Assembly (NCBI RefSeq): GCF_002252755.1
Contig: NZ_NHOY01000050.1
Span: forward strand, 19,364 to 83,363
Source: Halorubrum sp. Hd13
GTDB taxonomy: Archaea > Halobacteriota > Halobacteria > Halobacteriales > Haloferacaceae
Length of the DNA: 64,000 nucleotides
Reading direction: 5' to 3'
Part shown: positions 33,659 to 42,609 of the stretch, piece after piece
How positions within the stretch are numbered: the stretch's first letter is position 1
How the letters are laid out: the number at the start of each line of letters is the position of its first letter
Made by a program: the position numbers and the translations under genes
Notes under the pieces: model-generated
The model's input: the letters and a program-made list of their open reading frames with translations, nothing else
What the model was told of the DNA's origin: nothing
Database searches by the model: none

Positions 33659-36406
33659 ATGAGAGACCGGATCCGCGTCCTCCTCGTCGACGACGACCCG
33701 GACCTCGCGGAGGTGACGGGATCGTTCCTCGAACGCGAGGACGAGCGGATCGCCGTCGAGGCCGCCCCGAACGCGACGGTCGGGCTGGAGCGGCTCGACG
33801 AGGGCGGGATCGACTGCGTCGTCTCCGACCACGACATGCCCGGACCGAACGGGATCGAGTTCTTAGAGCGCGTCCGGGAGCGCGATCCCGACCTCCCCTT
33901 CGTCCTGTACACCGGAAAGGGGTCGGAGACCGTCGCCAGCGAGGCGATCTCCGCCGGGGTGACGGACTACCTCCAGAAGGGCGGGGGTACCGAGAAGTAC
34001 GAGATCCTCGCGAACCGGATCGCCGACGCCGTCATGAAGCGCCGCGCCGAGCGCGAGGCCGAACGGACCCGGACGCACCTGCGCGCGATCACCGACAACT
34101 CGATGGACGCGATCGTCACCATCGACGCCGACAGCGAGATCCGGTTCGCGAACCCCGCCGTCGAACGGCTGTTCGGCTACGCGCCGAGCGAGCTGGAGGG
34201 AGAACCGCTGACGAAGCTGATGCCGGACCGGAAGGCCGCGGATCACACCGCTGGGGTCGAACGGTACGTCTCCGGCGGTGACCCGAAGATGGACTGGTCG
34301 GCCGTCGAGTTCCCGGGCCAGCACCGCGAGGGCCACGAGGTGCCGCTGTCGATCTCCTTCGGCGAGTTCGAGGAAGACGGTGAGCGCCGGTTCGTCGGGA
34401 TCATCCGAGACGTGACCGAACGCGAGCGGCATCGCGCGTTCCTCGAGCGCTCCAACGACATCGTCTCGGCGCTCGACGCGGACGGGACGTTCCAGTACGC
34501 GAGCCCGTCCGTCGAGTCGCTCCTCGGCTACGAGCCGGCGGACCTCCTCGGTGAGGACGCGTTCGAGTACGTGCACCCGGACGACCGCCAACGCGTCCTC
34601 GAAGGGTTCAGGGAGTCGATCGCCGGCGACGCGGAGAATCCGACGATAGAGCACCGGCTGGAGCGCGCCGACGGCGACTACCTGTGGGTGGAGTCTGTCG
34701 GCAGCAACAGGCTCGACGACAGCGGGATCGACGGGTACGTGATCAACACGCGGGACGTCTCCGACCGGAAGGGGCGCGAGGAGAAGCTGGCCCGTCTCCG
34801 CGAGTGGACGCGGGACCTCAACTACACCCGCACGGTCGAGGAGACGACGCAGCTGGCGGTGGACGCCGCGTCGGCGATCATCGGCGCGGAGCTGAGCGGG
34901 ATCCACCTAGAGAACGACGCCGGAGATGCGCTGGAGCCGATCGCGCTCGCGGAGTCGGTCCCCATGTTCTTCGACGAGCAGCCGTCGTACGACCGAGGCG
35001 GGCCGCCGGGGTCGCGCGCGGCCCTCGCGTGGGAGGCGTACCGCGGCGACGAGCCGCTCGCGATCGACGAGCTCTCCGAGTCTGACCGCCTCGACGAGGA
35101 GACGCCAGCGGAGAGTCTCGTGCTCCACCCGATCGAGGGGCACGGGCTGTTCGTCATCTCCGCGTCGGCGGCGAACGCGTTCACCGACACGGACGTCCTC
35201 ATCGCCGAGATCCTGGCGAACCACCTGGAGGCCGCCCTCGACCGCGTCGACCGCGAGACGCGCTTGGAGCGGCTTCACGACGCGACGCGGAACCTGATCC
35301 GCGCGGATTCTCGAGAGGCGATCGCCGAGCGCGTCGTCGACGCCGCGGCCGAAGTGCTCGGCTTCTCCGTGACGACCGTCCGGATCCACGACGAGGACGC
35401 CGGCGGGCTGGTCCCGGTCGCCGTGTCGGAGGCCGTCGAGGCGACGCTCCCCGAGCGCGAGGTGTTCACGCCCGACGGCGGGAGCCTCAACTGGGCGGCC
35501 TACGAGGCGAACGAGGTCCGGGTGTACGACGACATCGAGACTCTCGACGCCGCCGACAACGGGACGGGGCTCCGGAGCCTGATGATCCTCCCGGCGGGCG
35601 AGTACGGGACGGTATCGATCGGCGAAACCGACCCCGGCGTCTTCGACGGGACCGACGTGTTCCTCGCGAAGATCCTCGCGACCGCCGCGGAGACGGCGTT
35701 CCAGTCGGAGGCCCGTACCGAGCGGCTCCACCGGCGGAGCGCGGAGCTAGAGCGGCAGAACGACCGGCTGGAGGAGTTCGCAAGCGTGGTCTCCCACGAC
35801 CTCCGAAACCCGCTCAACGTGGCTCAGGGCCGGGTAGAGCTGGCCCGAGACGACTGCGACTCGCCGCACCTGGACGCCGCGGCCGGCGCCCATGAACGGA
35901 TGGACGGACTGATCAGCGACCTGCTCACTCTCGCCCGCGAGGGGGAGCGCGTGAGCGACACGGAGCTCGTTGCCTTCGCGGCGGTCGTCGAGTCCTGCTG
36001 GCTGAACGTCGACACCGCGGACGCGACGCTCGCCGTCGAGACCGACCTGACGCTGCACGCCGACGAGAGCCGGCTGCAACAGCTGATCGAGAACCTGATG
36101 CGCAACAGCGTCGAGCACGGCGGCGATCGCGTCGCCGTCACGGTGGGCGGCCTGACCGACGGCGACGGGTTCTTCGTCGCAGACAACGGACCCGGAATCC
36201 CGCCCGACGACCGGGAGGACGTGTTCGACGTCGGCTACTCGACCTCGCGGGAGGGGACTGGGTTCGGCCTCCGGATCGTCGAGCAGGTGGCGACCGCTCA
36301 CGGCTGGGACGTGCGGGTCACGGACGACCCCGAGCTGGGCGGCGCCCGGTTCGAGGTGCACGGCGTCGACGTCGCGGAGCGAGCGGCGAGAAACGAGGGG
36401 CGCTGA
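33659..36406 (+). CDS. Hybrid sensor histidine kinase (receiver-PAS-PAS-GAF-GAF-HisKA-HATPase)
   Basis: A 915-residue soluble kinase. An N-terminal receiver domain (residues 1-120) has DDDP at 11-14 and the phosphoacceptor Asp57 in VVSDHDMPG. Two PAS domains follow at about 140-260 and 265-380, each with a C-terminal PAC-like strand. Two GAF-like domains occupy about 385-530 and 535-690. The HisKA box is SHDLRNPLN near residue 705, and the ATPase has NLMRNSVEHGG, DNGPGIP and GTGFGL. No transmembrane helix is seen, so it senses cytosolic signals. No separate response regulator lies nearby, which is usual in haloarchaea. Confidence 0.93.
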   Translation: MRDRIRVLLVDDDPDLAEVTGSFLEREDERIAVEAAPNATVGLERLDEGGIDCVVSDHDMPGPNGIEFLERVRERDPDLPFVLYTGKGSETVASEAISAGVTDYLQKGGGTEKYEILANRIADAVMKRRAEREAERTRTHLRAITDNSMDAIVTIDADSEIRFANPAVERLFGYAPSELEGEPLTKLMPDRKAADHTAGVERYVSGGDPKMDWSAVEFPGQHREGHEVPLSISFGEFEEDGERRFVGIIRDVTERERHRAFLERSNDIVSALDADGTFQYASPSVESLLGYEPADLLGEDAFEYVHPDDRQRVLEGFRESIAGDAENPTIEHRLERADGDYLWVESVGSNRLDDSGIDGYVINTRDVSDRKGREEKLARLREWTRDLNYTRTVEETTQLAVDAASAIIGAELSGIHLENDAGDALEPIALAESVPMFFDEQPSYDRGGPPGSRAALAWEAYRGDEPLAIDELSESDRLDEETPAESLVLHPIEGHGLFVISASAANAFTDTDVLIAEILANHLEAALDRVDRETRLERLHDATRNLIRADSREAIAERVVDAAAEVLGFSVTTVRIHDEDAGGLVPVAVSEAVEATLPEREVFTPDGGSLNWAAYEANEVRVYDDIETLDAADNGTGLRSLMILPAGEYGTVSIGETDPGVFDGTDVFLAKILATAAETAFQSEARTERLHRRSAELERQNDRLEEFASVVSHDLRNPLNVAQGRVELARDDCDSPHLDAAAGAHERMDGLISDLLTLAREGERVSDTELVAFAAVVESCWLNVDTADATLAVETDLTLHADESRLQQLIENLMRNSVEHGGDRVAVTVGGLTDGDGFFVADNGPGIPPDDREDVFDVGYSTSREGTGFGLRIVEQVATAHGWDVRVTDDPELGGARFEVHGVDVAERAARNEGR

Positions 36407-36409
36407 CGC

Positions 36410-37180
36410 CTACTCCCGGACGAGCAGTTCGATCTCGTGGCCGTCTTGATCCTTCGTGAACGCGTAGTTGTGGTCGCAGGAGGCGGGGTCGCGGTAGTCC
36501 GGCGCCTCGCGGGTCATCAGCGTCTCCCACGCCTCGTCGAGGTCGTCGACGCGGACGCAGAGGTGGCCCCAGCCGTCGCCCATCGTGTACTCGCGGCCGT
36601 CGTAGTTGTACGTGAGCTCCAGCTTCATCGCCTCCTTCGGGGCGTCCTCGGGAGCCATGAAGTAGTTCGAGAAGGTGTCCGCCTCCCAGCGGCCACCCGG
36701 CTGCTCCGTGTACTCGAACTTGCGGGTCCAGTAGCCGAGCGCCTCGTCGGCGTCCTCGACGCGGATCATCGTGTGGTCGATGCTCCACTTCTCGCCGTAG
36801 TCGCGCTTGACGATCTCGATCTCGTGGCCGTCCGGGTCCTTCACGAACGCGTAGCGGTTGCCGCACGACTCGGGGTCTCGGTAGTCCTCGACGCCCTCCG
36901 CCATCAGCTGGTCGTACGACTCCTGGAGAGCGTCCTCGGGGACGCGCACGGCGATGTGACCCCACGCGTCGCCGATCTCGTAGGTGCGGTCGCCGTGGTT
37001 GTAGGTGAGCTCTAAGAGCGCGCCGTCCTCGTGGACGTCCTCGGGGCCGAGGTAGACGTTGGTGAACGTGTCCGCCTCCCAGCGTCCCTTCTCCTCGTAG
37101 TTCAGGTGCGTCTGGTACCAGTCGAGGCTCTCCTCTAAGTCCTCGACGCGGATCATCGTGTGGTCGAAGGTTCCGTCCAT
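36410..37180 (-). CDS. Two-domain VOC (glyoxalase-fold) protein
   Basis: A 256-residue protein with two halves, each starting FDHTMIRVEDLEESLDWY or IDHTMIRVEDADEALGYW and repeating YEIGDAWGHIAVRV or YTMGDGWGHLCVRV. This is an internal duplication of a lactoylglutathione-lyase-like unit. Potential metal ligands (His in DHTMIR, Glu in LELTYN, His in WGH, Glu in GHEIE) occur in both halves. The substrate may be a methylglyoxal adduct or another small molecule. The ATG at 37180 gives the typical start; it is divergent from the UbiA gene. Confidence 0.88.
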   Translation of the reverse strand: MDGTFDHTMIRVEDLEESLDWYQTHLNYEEKGRWEADTFTNVYLGPEDVHEDGALLELTYNHGDRTYEIGDAWGHIAVRVPEDALQESYDQLMAEGVEDYRDPESCGNRYAFVKDPDGHEIEIVKRDYGEKWSIDHTMIRVEDADEALGYWTRKFEYTEQPGGRWEADTFSNYFMAPEDAPKEAMKLELTYNYDGREYTMGDGWGHLCVRVDDLDEAWETLMTREAPDYRDPASCDHNYAFTKDQDGHEIELLVRE

Positions 37181-37339
37181 AGGGGACGGATCGGCCGCTC
37201 TCCTCAAAAGCGTACTGAAGGGGGCACGGAGGACTCGGGACGCCGCCGATCCGCCGGTGGGCGACGCACGCGAGATCGAATCGGCTCAGTCGGAGATAAA
37301 ACGCCCACTATTATCAGTTTGTTTATTCATTTTATTATG

Positions 37340-37385
37340 TATAAATAGGTTCGGTGGTTTGAGTATAGCTGGCGGGTGCCACCGA
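37340..37385 (+). promoter_or_regulatory. TATA box and flanking inverted repeat upstream of the UbiA gene
   Basis: TATAAATA at 37340-37347 sits in a 60-nt AT-rich island and predicts initiation near 37370. A 7-bp inverted repeat, TCGGTGG at 37351-37357 and CCACCGA at 37379-37385, brackets that start point and could be an operator. The leader to the ATG at 37410 would be about 40 nt. Confidence 0.45.
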
Positions 37386-37409
37386 CAGTCGGGGTGCCGG
37401 CCGCAAACA

Positions 37410-38528
37410 ATGTCAAACAGGACAGATCCGCCGTCGGAGTTCATCGACGGCACCGACTCGGAGAATCACACCGAACAGTTCCCGTCCGAGACGCCGGCGC
37501 GCGCCTCGACGGAGTCGACGCCACCGCGTCGAGAGTCAGCGGCGCCGAAAGGCACGTCTCCGGCCGCGGTCGGGACGACTACCGACCCCGCGCGCCTCCT
37601 CGGCGCGTTCGCGTCGGGGGCCCCGTTCATCGCGCTCGTCGCGGCCGTCGAGACGCTCATCGCGACCGTTCTGCTGGGCGTCCGGCCGACAGCCGCCCCG
37701 GTGGTCGTCGCACTGGTCACCTTCGCGGTGTACACCGTCGACCACGTCGCCGACGCCGACGCCGACGCGGCCTCGACCCCGCAGCGGGCGCTGCTCGCCC
37801 GGCGCTACGGAGACCAGCTGATGGTCGCCGCCACGCTCGCGTACGGCACCGCGGTCGCGCTCGCGGTCATCGGCGGACCGGTCGCGCTCGCGGTCACGCT
37901 GCTCCCCGGTGCGTTCTGGGTCGTGTACGCCTCCGACTGGCTGCCCGACCTCGGCCGGGCCGTCGGCGACGTCCTCGCGAGCGTCGCGCCCGACGACCAG
38001 CCCGTCGGGCGAGTCGGTGCGGGGGTCACCGACGGCGGGCACAGCTACGTCCCCCGCCTGAAGGACGTGCTCGTCGTCAACTCGATCGTCGTCGCCGTGG
38101 GGTGGGCGACCGCCCTCACGTTCCTCCCGATCGCGTTCGCCGAGGCGGCGGTAGGGCCGGCCGTCCCGGTCGTCTTCGCGTACTTCCTCCTCCGGTCGTT
38201 CGTCGACGCCGAACTCCCGAACGTCCGGGACGTGGAGGCGGACGCGGCGGTCGGCGTCGAGACGCTCCCCGTCGTGCTCGGCGTCGCCCGGACCCGGCGG
38301 GTGCTGTACAGCGTCGACCTGATCGTCGCGGGCGCCGTGACGGCCGCCGCCGTCGCCGGGTTGCTCGCGTGGCCGCTCGTCGGGGCGCTCGGCGTCGGCA
38401 TCGCCGCGTCGGTCTGCGTCACCGCCCTCGCCGGCCGCGTCGACGACGCCGCGGTCCTCGGCGTCGCCCCGGACTGCACTTACCTCGTCGTCGGCGCCGC
38501 GATCGCGGGGGTGTCGCTGGTCGGCTGA
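37410..38528 (+). CDS. UbiA-family membrane prenyltransferase-like protein
   Basis: A 372-residue protein with a polar, Ser/Thr/Glu-rich N-terminus of about 60 residues, then about eight hydrophobic helices. The first Asp-rich motif is VDHVADADAD (residues 110-119) and the second is NVRDVEADAAVG, corresponding to the two metal/diphosphate-binding motifs of UbiA enzymes; the first Asp of the second motif is Asn here. Such enzymes attach isoprenoid chains to aromatic or lipid acceptors (quinones, archaeol, carotenoids). The acceptor is not evident from neighbours. The long upstream extension is non-coding. Confidence 0.82.
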   Translation: MSNRTDPPSEFIDGTDSENHTEQFPSETPARASTESTPPRRESAAPKGTSPAAVGTTTDPARLLGAFASGAPFIALVAAVETLIATVLLGVRPTAAPVVVALVTFAVYTVDHVADADADAASTPQRALLARRYGDQLMVAATLAYGTAVALAVIGGPVALAVTLLPGAFWVVYASDWLPDLGRAVGDVLASVAPDDQPVGRVGAGVTDGGHSYVPRLKDVLVVNSIVVAVGWATALTFLPIAFAEAAVGPAVPVVFAYFLLRSFVDAELPNVRDVEADAAVGVETLPVVLGVARTRRVLYSVDLIVAGAVTAAAVAGLLAWPLVGALGVGIAASVCVTALAGRVDDAAVLGVAPDCTYLVVGAAIAGVSLVG

Positions 38529-38586
38529 CCGACTCCCGCCGTCCGCCCGATCGCGGCGCGGATGTCGAATCAGGGAAACAAAATGA

Positions 38587-38595
38587 TTTATATTA
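38587..38595 (+). promoter_or_regulatory. TATA box of the 7TM histidine kinase gene
   Basis: TTTATATTA lies 20-28 nt before the GTG at 38615 in the AT-rich intergenic region, supporting the GTG as the start of a leaderless mRNA. Confidence 0.55.
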
Positions 38596-38614
38596 CCTTT
38601 ACATGTAATTAAGT

Positions 38615-40363
38615 GTGATCGGGCTGAGTCCGCTCTCCATCGCGCTTCTCGCCGCGGTCGTGACCGGGACGTCCGCGGCGATCCTCGCGTGGCGGGAGCG
38701 GCCGGAGGCGGGGGCGACGTGGCTCGCGCTGCTCCTCGTCGGGCAGGTGTGGTGGACGACGTTCCTCGTCTTCGAGTTAGAGGCGTCGACGCTCGCCGCG
38801 AAGGCGCTCTGGTACGACGTGCAGTGGGTCGGCGTGGTAGTGGTCCCGGTCGGGTGGCTGCTGTTCGCGCTGGAGTACACGGGCCGCGACCGGTACGTGC
38901 GGCCGAGCGTCGTGGCGGCGGCCTGCGTCGCACCGGCGATAACCGTCCTCGTGGTCGCGACGGGCGACCCGTTGGGGCTCATCACCACCGACCGCGCGGT
39001 CGCCGACACCGCGGTCGGGTCGTTCCTCCGCGTCGACGTCGGTCCCTGGTACTACGTCATCGCCGGCTACACCTACCTGATGGGGCTGATCGGGTCGGTC
39101 CCGATCCTCCAGCTCGTCCGCGACGACGCCCGTCCGTTCCGGGGGCAGAGCGCGGCGCTGCTCGTGGGGACGGCGGTGCCGTGGGTGAGCAGCGTCCTCT
39201 ATCTCACCGGGGCGATCCCCATCCCCGGACTCGACCCGACCCCCGTCGCGTTCGCGGCCTCCGGGGTCGCGTACCTCCTCGCGCTGTCGCGGTTCCGGCT
39301 GCTCACGCTCACGCCCGCGCCGCGCCGCCGGGCGCGCCAGCTCGTCTTCGAGCAGCTCCACGACCCCGTGTTCGTCGTCGGCACCGAGGGCCACGTGCTC
39401 GACCTGAACCGCAGCGCCGCCGACGTGTTCGAGGTCGACCGCCGAACGGCGGTCGGCGAGGCGGCCGGCGCGGTCGTGCCCCGCTACGACACGCTCGACG
39501 GTGAACGGGGCGACGTCGGGCCCCTCTCGATCGTGGGACGGAACGGGCGCCGACCGTACGAGGTCACGGTGCGACGCGTGACCGACAACCACGGTCGGGC
39601 GGTCGGGCGGCTCATGGTCTTCCACGACGTTGGCGAGTACCTCGGCCAGCAGCAGCGGTTGAACGTGCTCAACAGGGTGTTCCGACACGACGTCCGGACC
39701 GAGACGAACCTGATCCACGGGTACGCCGACCGACTGACGGCCGACTCCGGAGACGAGCGCGCGCTGTCGGTCGTCAAGGAGAGCGCATCGCGGATCCTCG
39801 ATCTCAGCGAGCGGACCCGGACCGCGAGCGAACTGTTCGACCCGGTCTCGGAGCCGGAGCCGCCGGTCGCGCTGTCCGCGGTCGTCGAGGAGGCGGCGGC
39901 TGACCTCCGCGAGGAGTTCCCAGACGCTCGGGTGTCGATCGACGGGGACGTGCCGGACGTGCCGGTTCCGTCGACCCTCCGCGTCGTCGCGGCGAACCTC
40001 TGTTCGAACGCGGTCGAGCACAACGACGCGGACGCGCCGTCCGTGTGGATCGAGGCGACCGTCGCGAACGGCTGGGTCGAGGTCTCCGTCGCCGACGACG
40101 GCCCGGGGATCGACCCGGCCGAGTACGAGGTCTTGGCGCAGGGCACGGAGACGCCGCTGGAACACGGCAGCGGGATCGGCCTCTGGATCGTGAAGTGGGG
40201 GATCGACGAGGTCGGCGGGAGCGTCTCCTTCGCGGAGCGGGAGCCCCGCGGGACGGTCGTCACGGTCTCCGTCCCCACCGGCGACGCGGCGCCGGCGGGC
40301 GGGGAGGAGTCGGCCGGCGCCGAGACCCACGCGTCCGCCGGCTCCGCGGGCACGGGTCGGTAG
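38615..40363 (+). CDS. Membrane histidine kinase with N-terminal 7TM sensor and PAS domain
   Basis: A 582-residue kinase. Residues 1-220 form about seven helices of the histidine-kinase N-terminal 7TM type, including the AKALWYDVQWVGVVVVPVGW region characteristic of it. A PAS domain spans about 240-335 (LVFEQLHDPVFVVGTEGHV). The dimerisation/phosphoacceptor helix has VFRHDVRTE (His near 362), and the ATPase domain has NLCSNAVEHN, DDGPGI and GSGIGL. The C-terminus is Ala/Gly-rich and runs into a 28-bp tandem repeat that contains the stop codon. It probably senses a membrane or extracellular cue. Confidence 0.91.
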   Translation: MIGLSPLSIALLAAVVTGTSAAILAWRERPEAGATWLALLLVGQVWWTTFLVFELEASTLAAKALWYDVQWVGVVVVPVGWLLFALEYTGRDRYVRPSVVAAACVAPAITVLVVATGDPLGLITTDRAVADTAVGSFLRVDVGPWYYVIAGYTYLMGLIGSVPILQLVRDDARPFRGQSAALLVGTAVPWVSSVLYLTGAIPIPGLDPTPVAFAASGVAYLLALSRFRLLTLTPAPRRRARQLVFEQLHDPVFVVGTEGHVLDLNRSAADVFEVDRRTAVGEAAGAVVPRYDTLDGERGDVGPLSIVGRNGRRPYEVTVRRVTDNHGRAVGRLMVFHDVGEYLGQQQRLNVLNRVFRHDVRTETNLIHGYADRLTADSGDERALSVVKESASRILDLSERTRTASELFDPVSEPEPPVALSAVVEEAAADLREEFPDARVSIDGDVPDVPVPSTLRVVAANLCSNAVEHNDADAPSVWIEATVANGWVEVSVADDGPGIDPAEYEVLAQGTETPLEHGSGIGLWIVKWGIDEVGGSVSFAEREPRGTVVTVSVPTGDAAPAGGEESAGAETHASAGSAGTGR

Positions 40364-40447
40364 CCGCCGGCCGACGGTCGCAGGTCGGTAAACTCCGTCC
40401 GGCGGTCGCGAGTCGGTAGCTGCCGGCCGTCGGTCGCAGGTCGGTAG
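40355..40447 (+). repeat. Imperfect 28-bp tandem repeat, about 3.3 copies
   Basis: Units begin at 40355, 40383, 40411 and a partial one at 40439, each opening (G/A)GTCGGTA and most containing GGTCGC. Lengths are 28, 29 and 28 bp. The first unit includes the stop codon of the kinase gene (TAG at 40361-40363); the rest lies in the gap before the EamA gene. Confidence 0.8.
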
Positions 40448-40477
40448 GCACTAGTTCGCCCCGGTCGACCCGCCGGT

Positions 40478-40909
40478 ATGGACGCTACGTATCTCCCCTA
40501 CGCGCTCCTCGCGATGGGCGCGTACGCGCTCGTCTCGCCGCTGATGCGCGTCGCGACCACGGGACCGGACGCGGTCCCGAGCGACGTCGCCGTCGTGGTC
40601 TCTAACACCCTGCTCATCTGCATGGCCGTCGGCGTGCTCGCGTACACCGGCCAGGGGTTCGCCGTCCACCTCGGGTCGCCGAAGATCCTCCACGTGCTCG
40701 CGGCCGGAGTGTTCCTCGGGATCGGCATCCTGGCGCTGTACCGGTCGCTCGCGTTGGGGCCGGTGAGCGTCGTGACGCCCATCTTCGCGATGTTCCTCGT
40801 CTTCTCGTCGGTGATCGGCTTCCTCTTCCTCGGCGAGTCGTTCACCGCCCGCAAGGCGGTCGGGATCGTCTTCGCCGCCGCGGCCGTGTACCTCGTGTCG
40901 GGCGCCTGA
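40478..40909 (+). CDS. Single-domain EamA (DMT superfamily) transporter
   Basis: A 143-residue protein with about five hydrophobic helices, forming one EamA unit rather than the usual two. The conserved end reads FGSV-type VSVVTPIFAMF, then LFLGESFTARKAVGI, typical of EamA. It would have to dimerise to transport. The substrate is unknown. It lies right after the 28-bp repeat region. Confidence 0.85.
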   Translation: MDATYLPYALLAMGAYALVSPLMRVATTGPDAVPSDVAVVVSNTLLICMAVGVLAYTGQGFAVHLGSPKILHVLAAGVFLGIGILALYRSLALGPVSVVTPIFAMFLVFSSVIGFLFLGESFTARKAVGIVFAAAAVYLVSGA

Positions 40910-41013
40910 GATCTGTCTCCGCCTCAACGTCGCGGTCGAGTCCCCCCGATCCGGAAACGACCGCCGCGTGACGAAATCCCTTTAGCGCCCACCGGGAAAG
41001 AGGCGTACTCGCA

Positions 41014-42516
41014 GTGGTCCGCCTCCCGAACCCCTTCCGCGCGCTCATCTTGTACATCGGCTTCGCCCTCGCGAGGGCGGGACTGATCGACCGCCACCGG
41101 GTGGTCCGGACGACGGACCTCGCGTGGCCGCGGATCGTCACGGGGATCGCTCGAATGTCGAAGAACGCAGTCGACGTCGCGATGGTGGGCGTCGCGGTCG
41201 GCACCAGCGCGGTCGCCGGCGTCGGGTTCGCCGGGCCGTACTGGGGGCTCTCGTTCGCGATCGGCGGCGGCGTCGCCGGCGGTACCATCGCCCTGGTCTC
41301 CCAGCGGTACGGCGCGGCGGCGTACGGCGAGCTCGGCGACGCCGTGCGGTCGAGCGCCCTCCTCGTCGTGCTCGTCACGCTCCCCGTCAGCTCGGCGTTC
41401 TGGCTGTACGCGCCGGCGTTCATCGACGTCCTGAGCAGCAACGAGGCCGCGATCGCGCTCGGGGCCGACTACCTCCGCGTCGTCGGGCTCGGGGTGCCGT
41501 TCGCCGCTCTCAACCTCGTCGGGAGCCGCGTCTTGGTCGGCTGCGACGACGCGTACACCGCGATGCAGGTGCGGGCGGGCGGCGCGCTCGCGAACATCGT
41601 CCTCAGCGCGCTGTTCATCTTCGGGTTCGGGTGGGGGGTCGAGGGCGCCGCGGTCGGCACCGTCCTCTCGAACGTCCTCGCCGTCGCCGGCTTCACCGCG
41701 GGGCTCGTGCGCGGCAGCGCACCCCTGATCGGCGAGTTCCCGGTCGCCGTCGACCCCTTCGGCTCCTACCTGAACCCGGACATGCTCCGCGACCTCGTCG
41801 AGATCGGGCTCCCGGTCGGCGCGCGCAACCTCGTGTGGACCGCCGCGGAGTTCCCGATGCTCGCCATCCTCGACGTGTTCGGCGAGAACACGGTGGCCGC
41901 GTTCGTCATCGCACGGCGCATCTGGGGGCTCATGAACACGCCCGGCTGGGGGTTCGGGCTCGCCTCCTCAAGCCTCGTCGGACAGGAACTCGGCGGCGAG
42001 GACCCCGGAGAAGCGGAGGCGTACGCCCGCGACATCATCCGCTTCTCCGTGGCGACGTACGTCGTCTCCGCGGCGCTGATCGCCGCGTTCGCGACCGACA
42101 TCGTGGTGCTGTTCGCGGAGAGCCCACAGAGCCCGGAGGTCCCGATCGCCGTGAACCTCGTGTACGCCGCCTGCGTCGCCGTCGTGTTCCAGGGCGTCTC
42201 CGGCGGGGCGGCGGGACCGCTCGACGCGGCCGGCGACACGAAGATCCCCTTCGCGAGCCAGTTTCTGGGAATGTTCTGCGTCTCGATCCCGCTCGCGTAC
42301 GTCGGCGCTAACGACGTGACCCCCGCGCTCGACGTGCCCCTGACCGGGCTCACGCTCCCGGAGGTCGCGCTCCCTGCGATCGGGCTGTGGGGCCTCTACA
42401 CGGCGTTCCTCGCGGAGACGACGATCCCCGCCGCGATCAACTACTGGCGGTTCCGGTCGGGGAAGTGGAAGGGGATAAGCGAGGCGTATCGACCCGAGGC
42501 GACCGCGGACGACTGA
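41014..42516 (+). CDS. MATE-family multidrug/cation efflux transporter
   Basis: A 500-residue protein with about 12 helices in two homologous halves (the first with NAVDVAMVGVAVG, the second with ARNLVWTAAEFPMLAIL). Length and hydrophobic pattern match MATE exporters, which use Na+ or H+ gradients. GTG start with a CCTTTAG element about 30 nt upstream, so probably leaderless. The substrate is not predictable. Confidence 0.9.
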   Translation: MVRLPNPFRALILYIGFALARAGLIDRHRVVRTTDLAWPRIVTGIARMSKNAVDVAMVGVAVGTSAVAGVGFAGPYWGLSFAIGGGVAGGTIALVSQRYGAAAYGELGDAVRSSALLVVLVTLPVSSAFWLYAPAFIDVLSSNEAAIALGADYLRVVGLGVPFAALNLVGSRVLVGCDDAYTAMQVRAGGALANIVLSALFIFGFGWGVEGAAVGTVLSNVLAVAGFTAGLVRGSAPLIGEFPVAVDPFGSYLNPDMLRDLVEIGLPVGARNLVWTAAEFPMLAILDVFGENTVAAFVIARRIWGLMNTPGWGFGLASSSLVGQELGGEDPGEAEAYARDIIRFSVATYVVSAALIAAFATDIVVLFAESPQSPEVPIAVNLVYAACVAVVFQGVSGGAAGPLDAAGDTKIPFASQFLGMFCVSIPLAYVGANDVTPALDVPLTGLTLPEVALPAIGLWGLYTAFLAETTIPAAINYWRFRSGKWKGISEAYRPEATADD

Positions 42517-42609
42517 CTCCGGCGCCGCGGTCGCACCGGATCGTCGGCCCGGCCGTCCCGGACGGCCGAAAGCGTCAGCGTTTATGGCTCGCTCCGCCTC
42601 TCCGCGACA

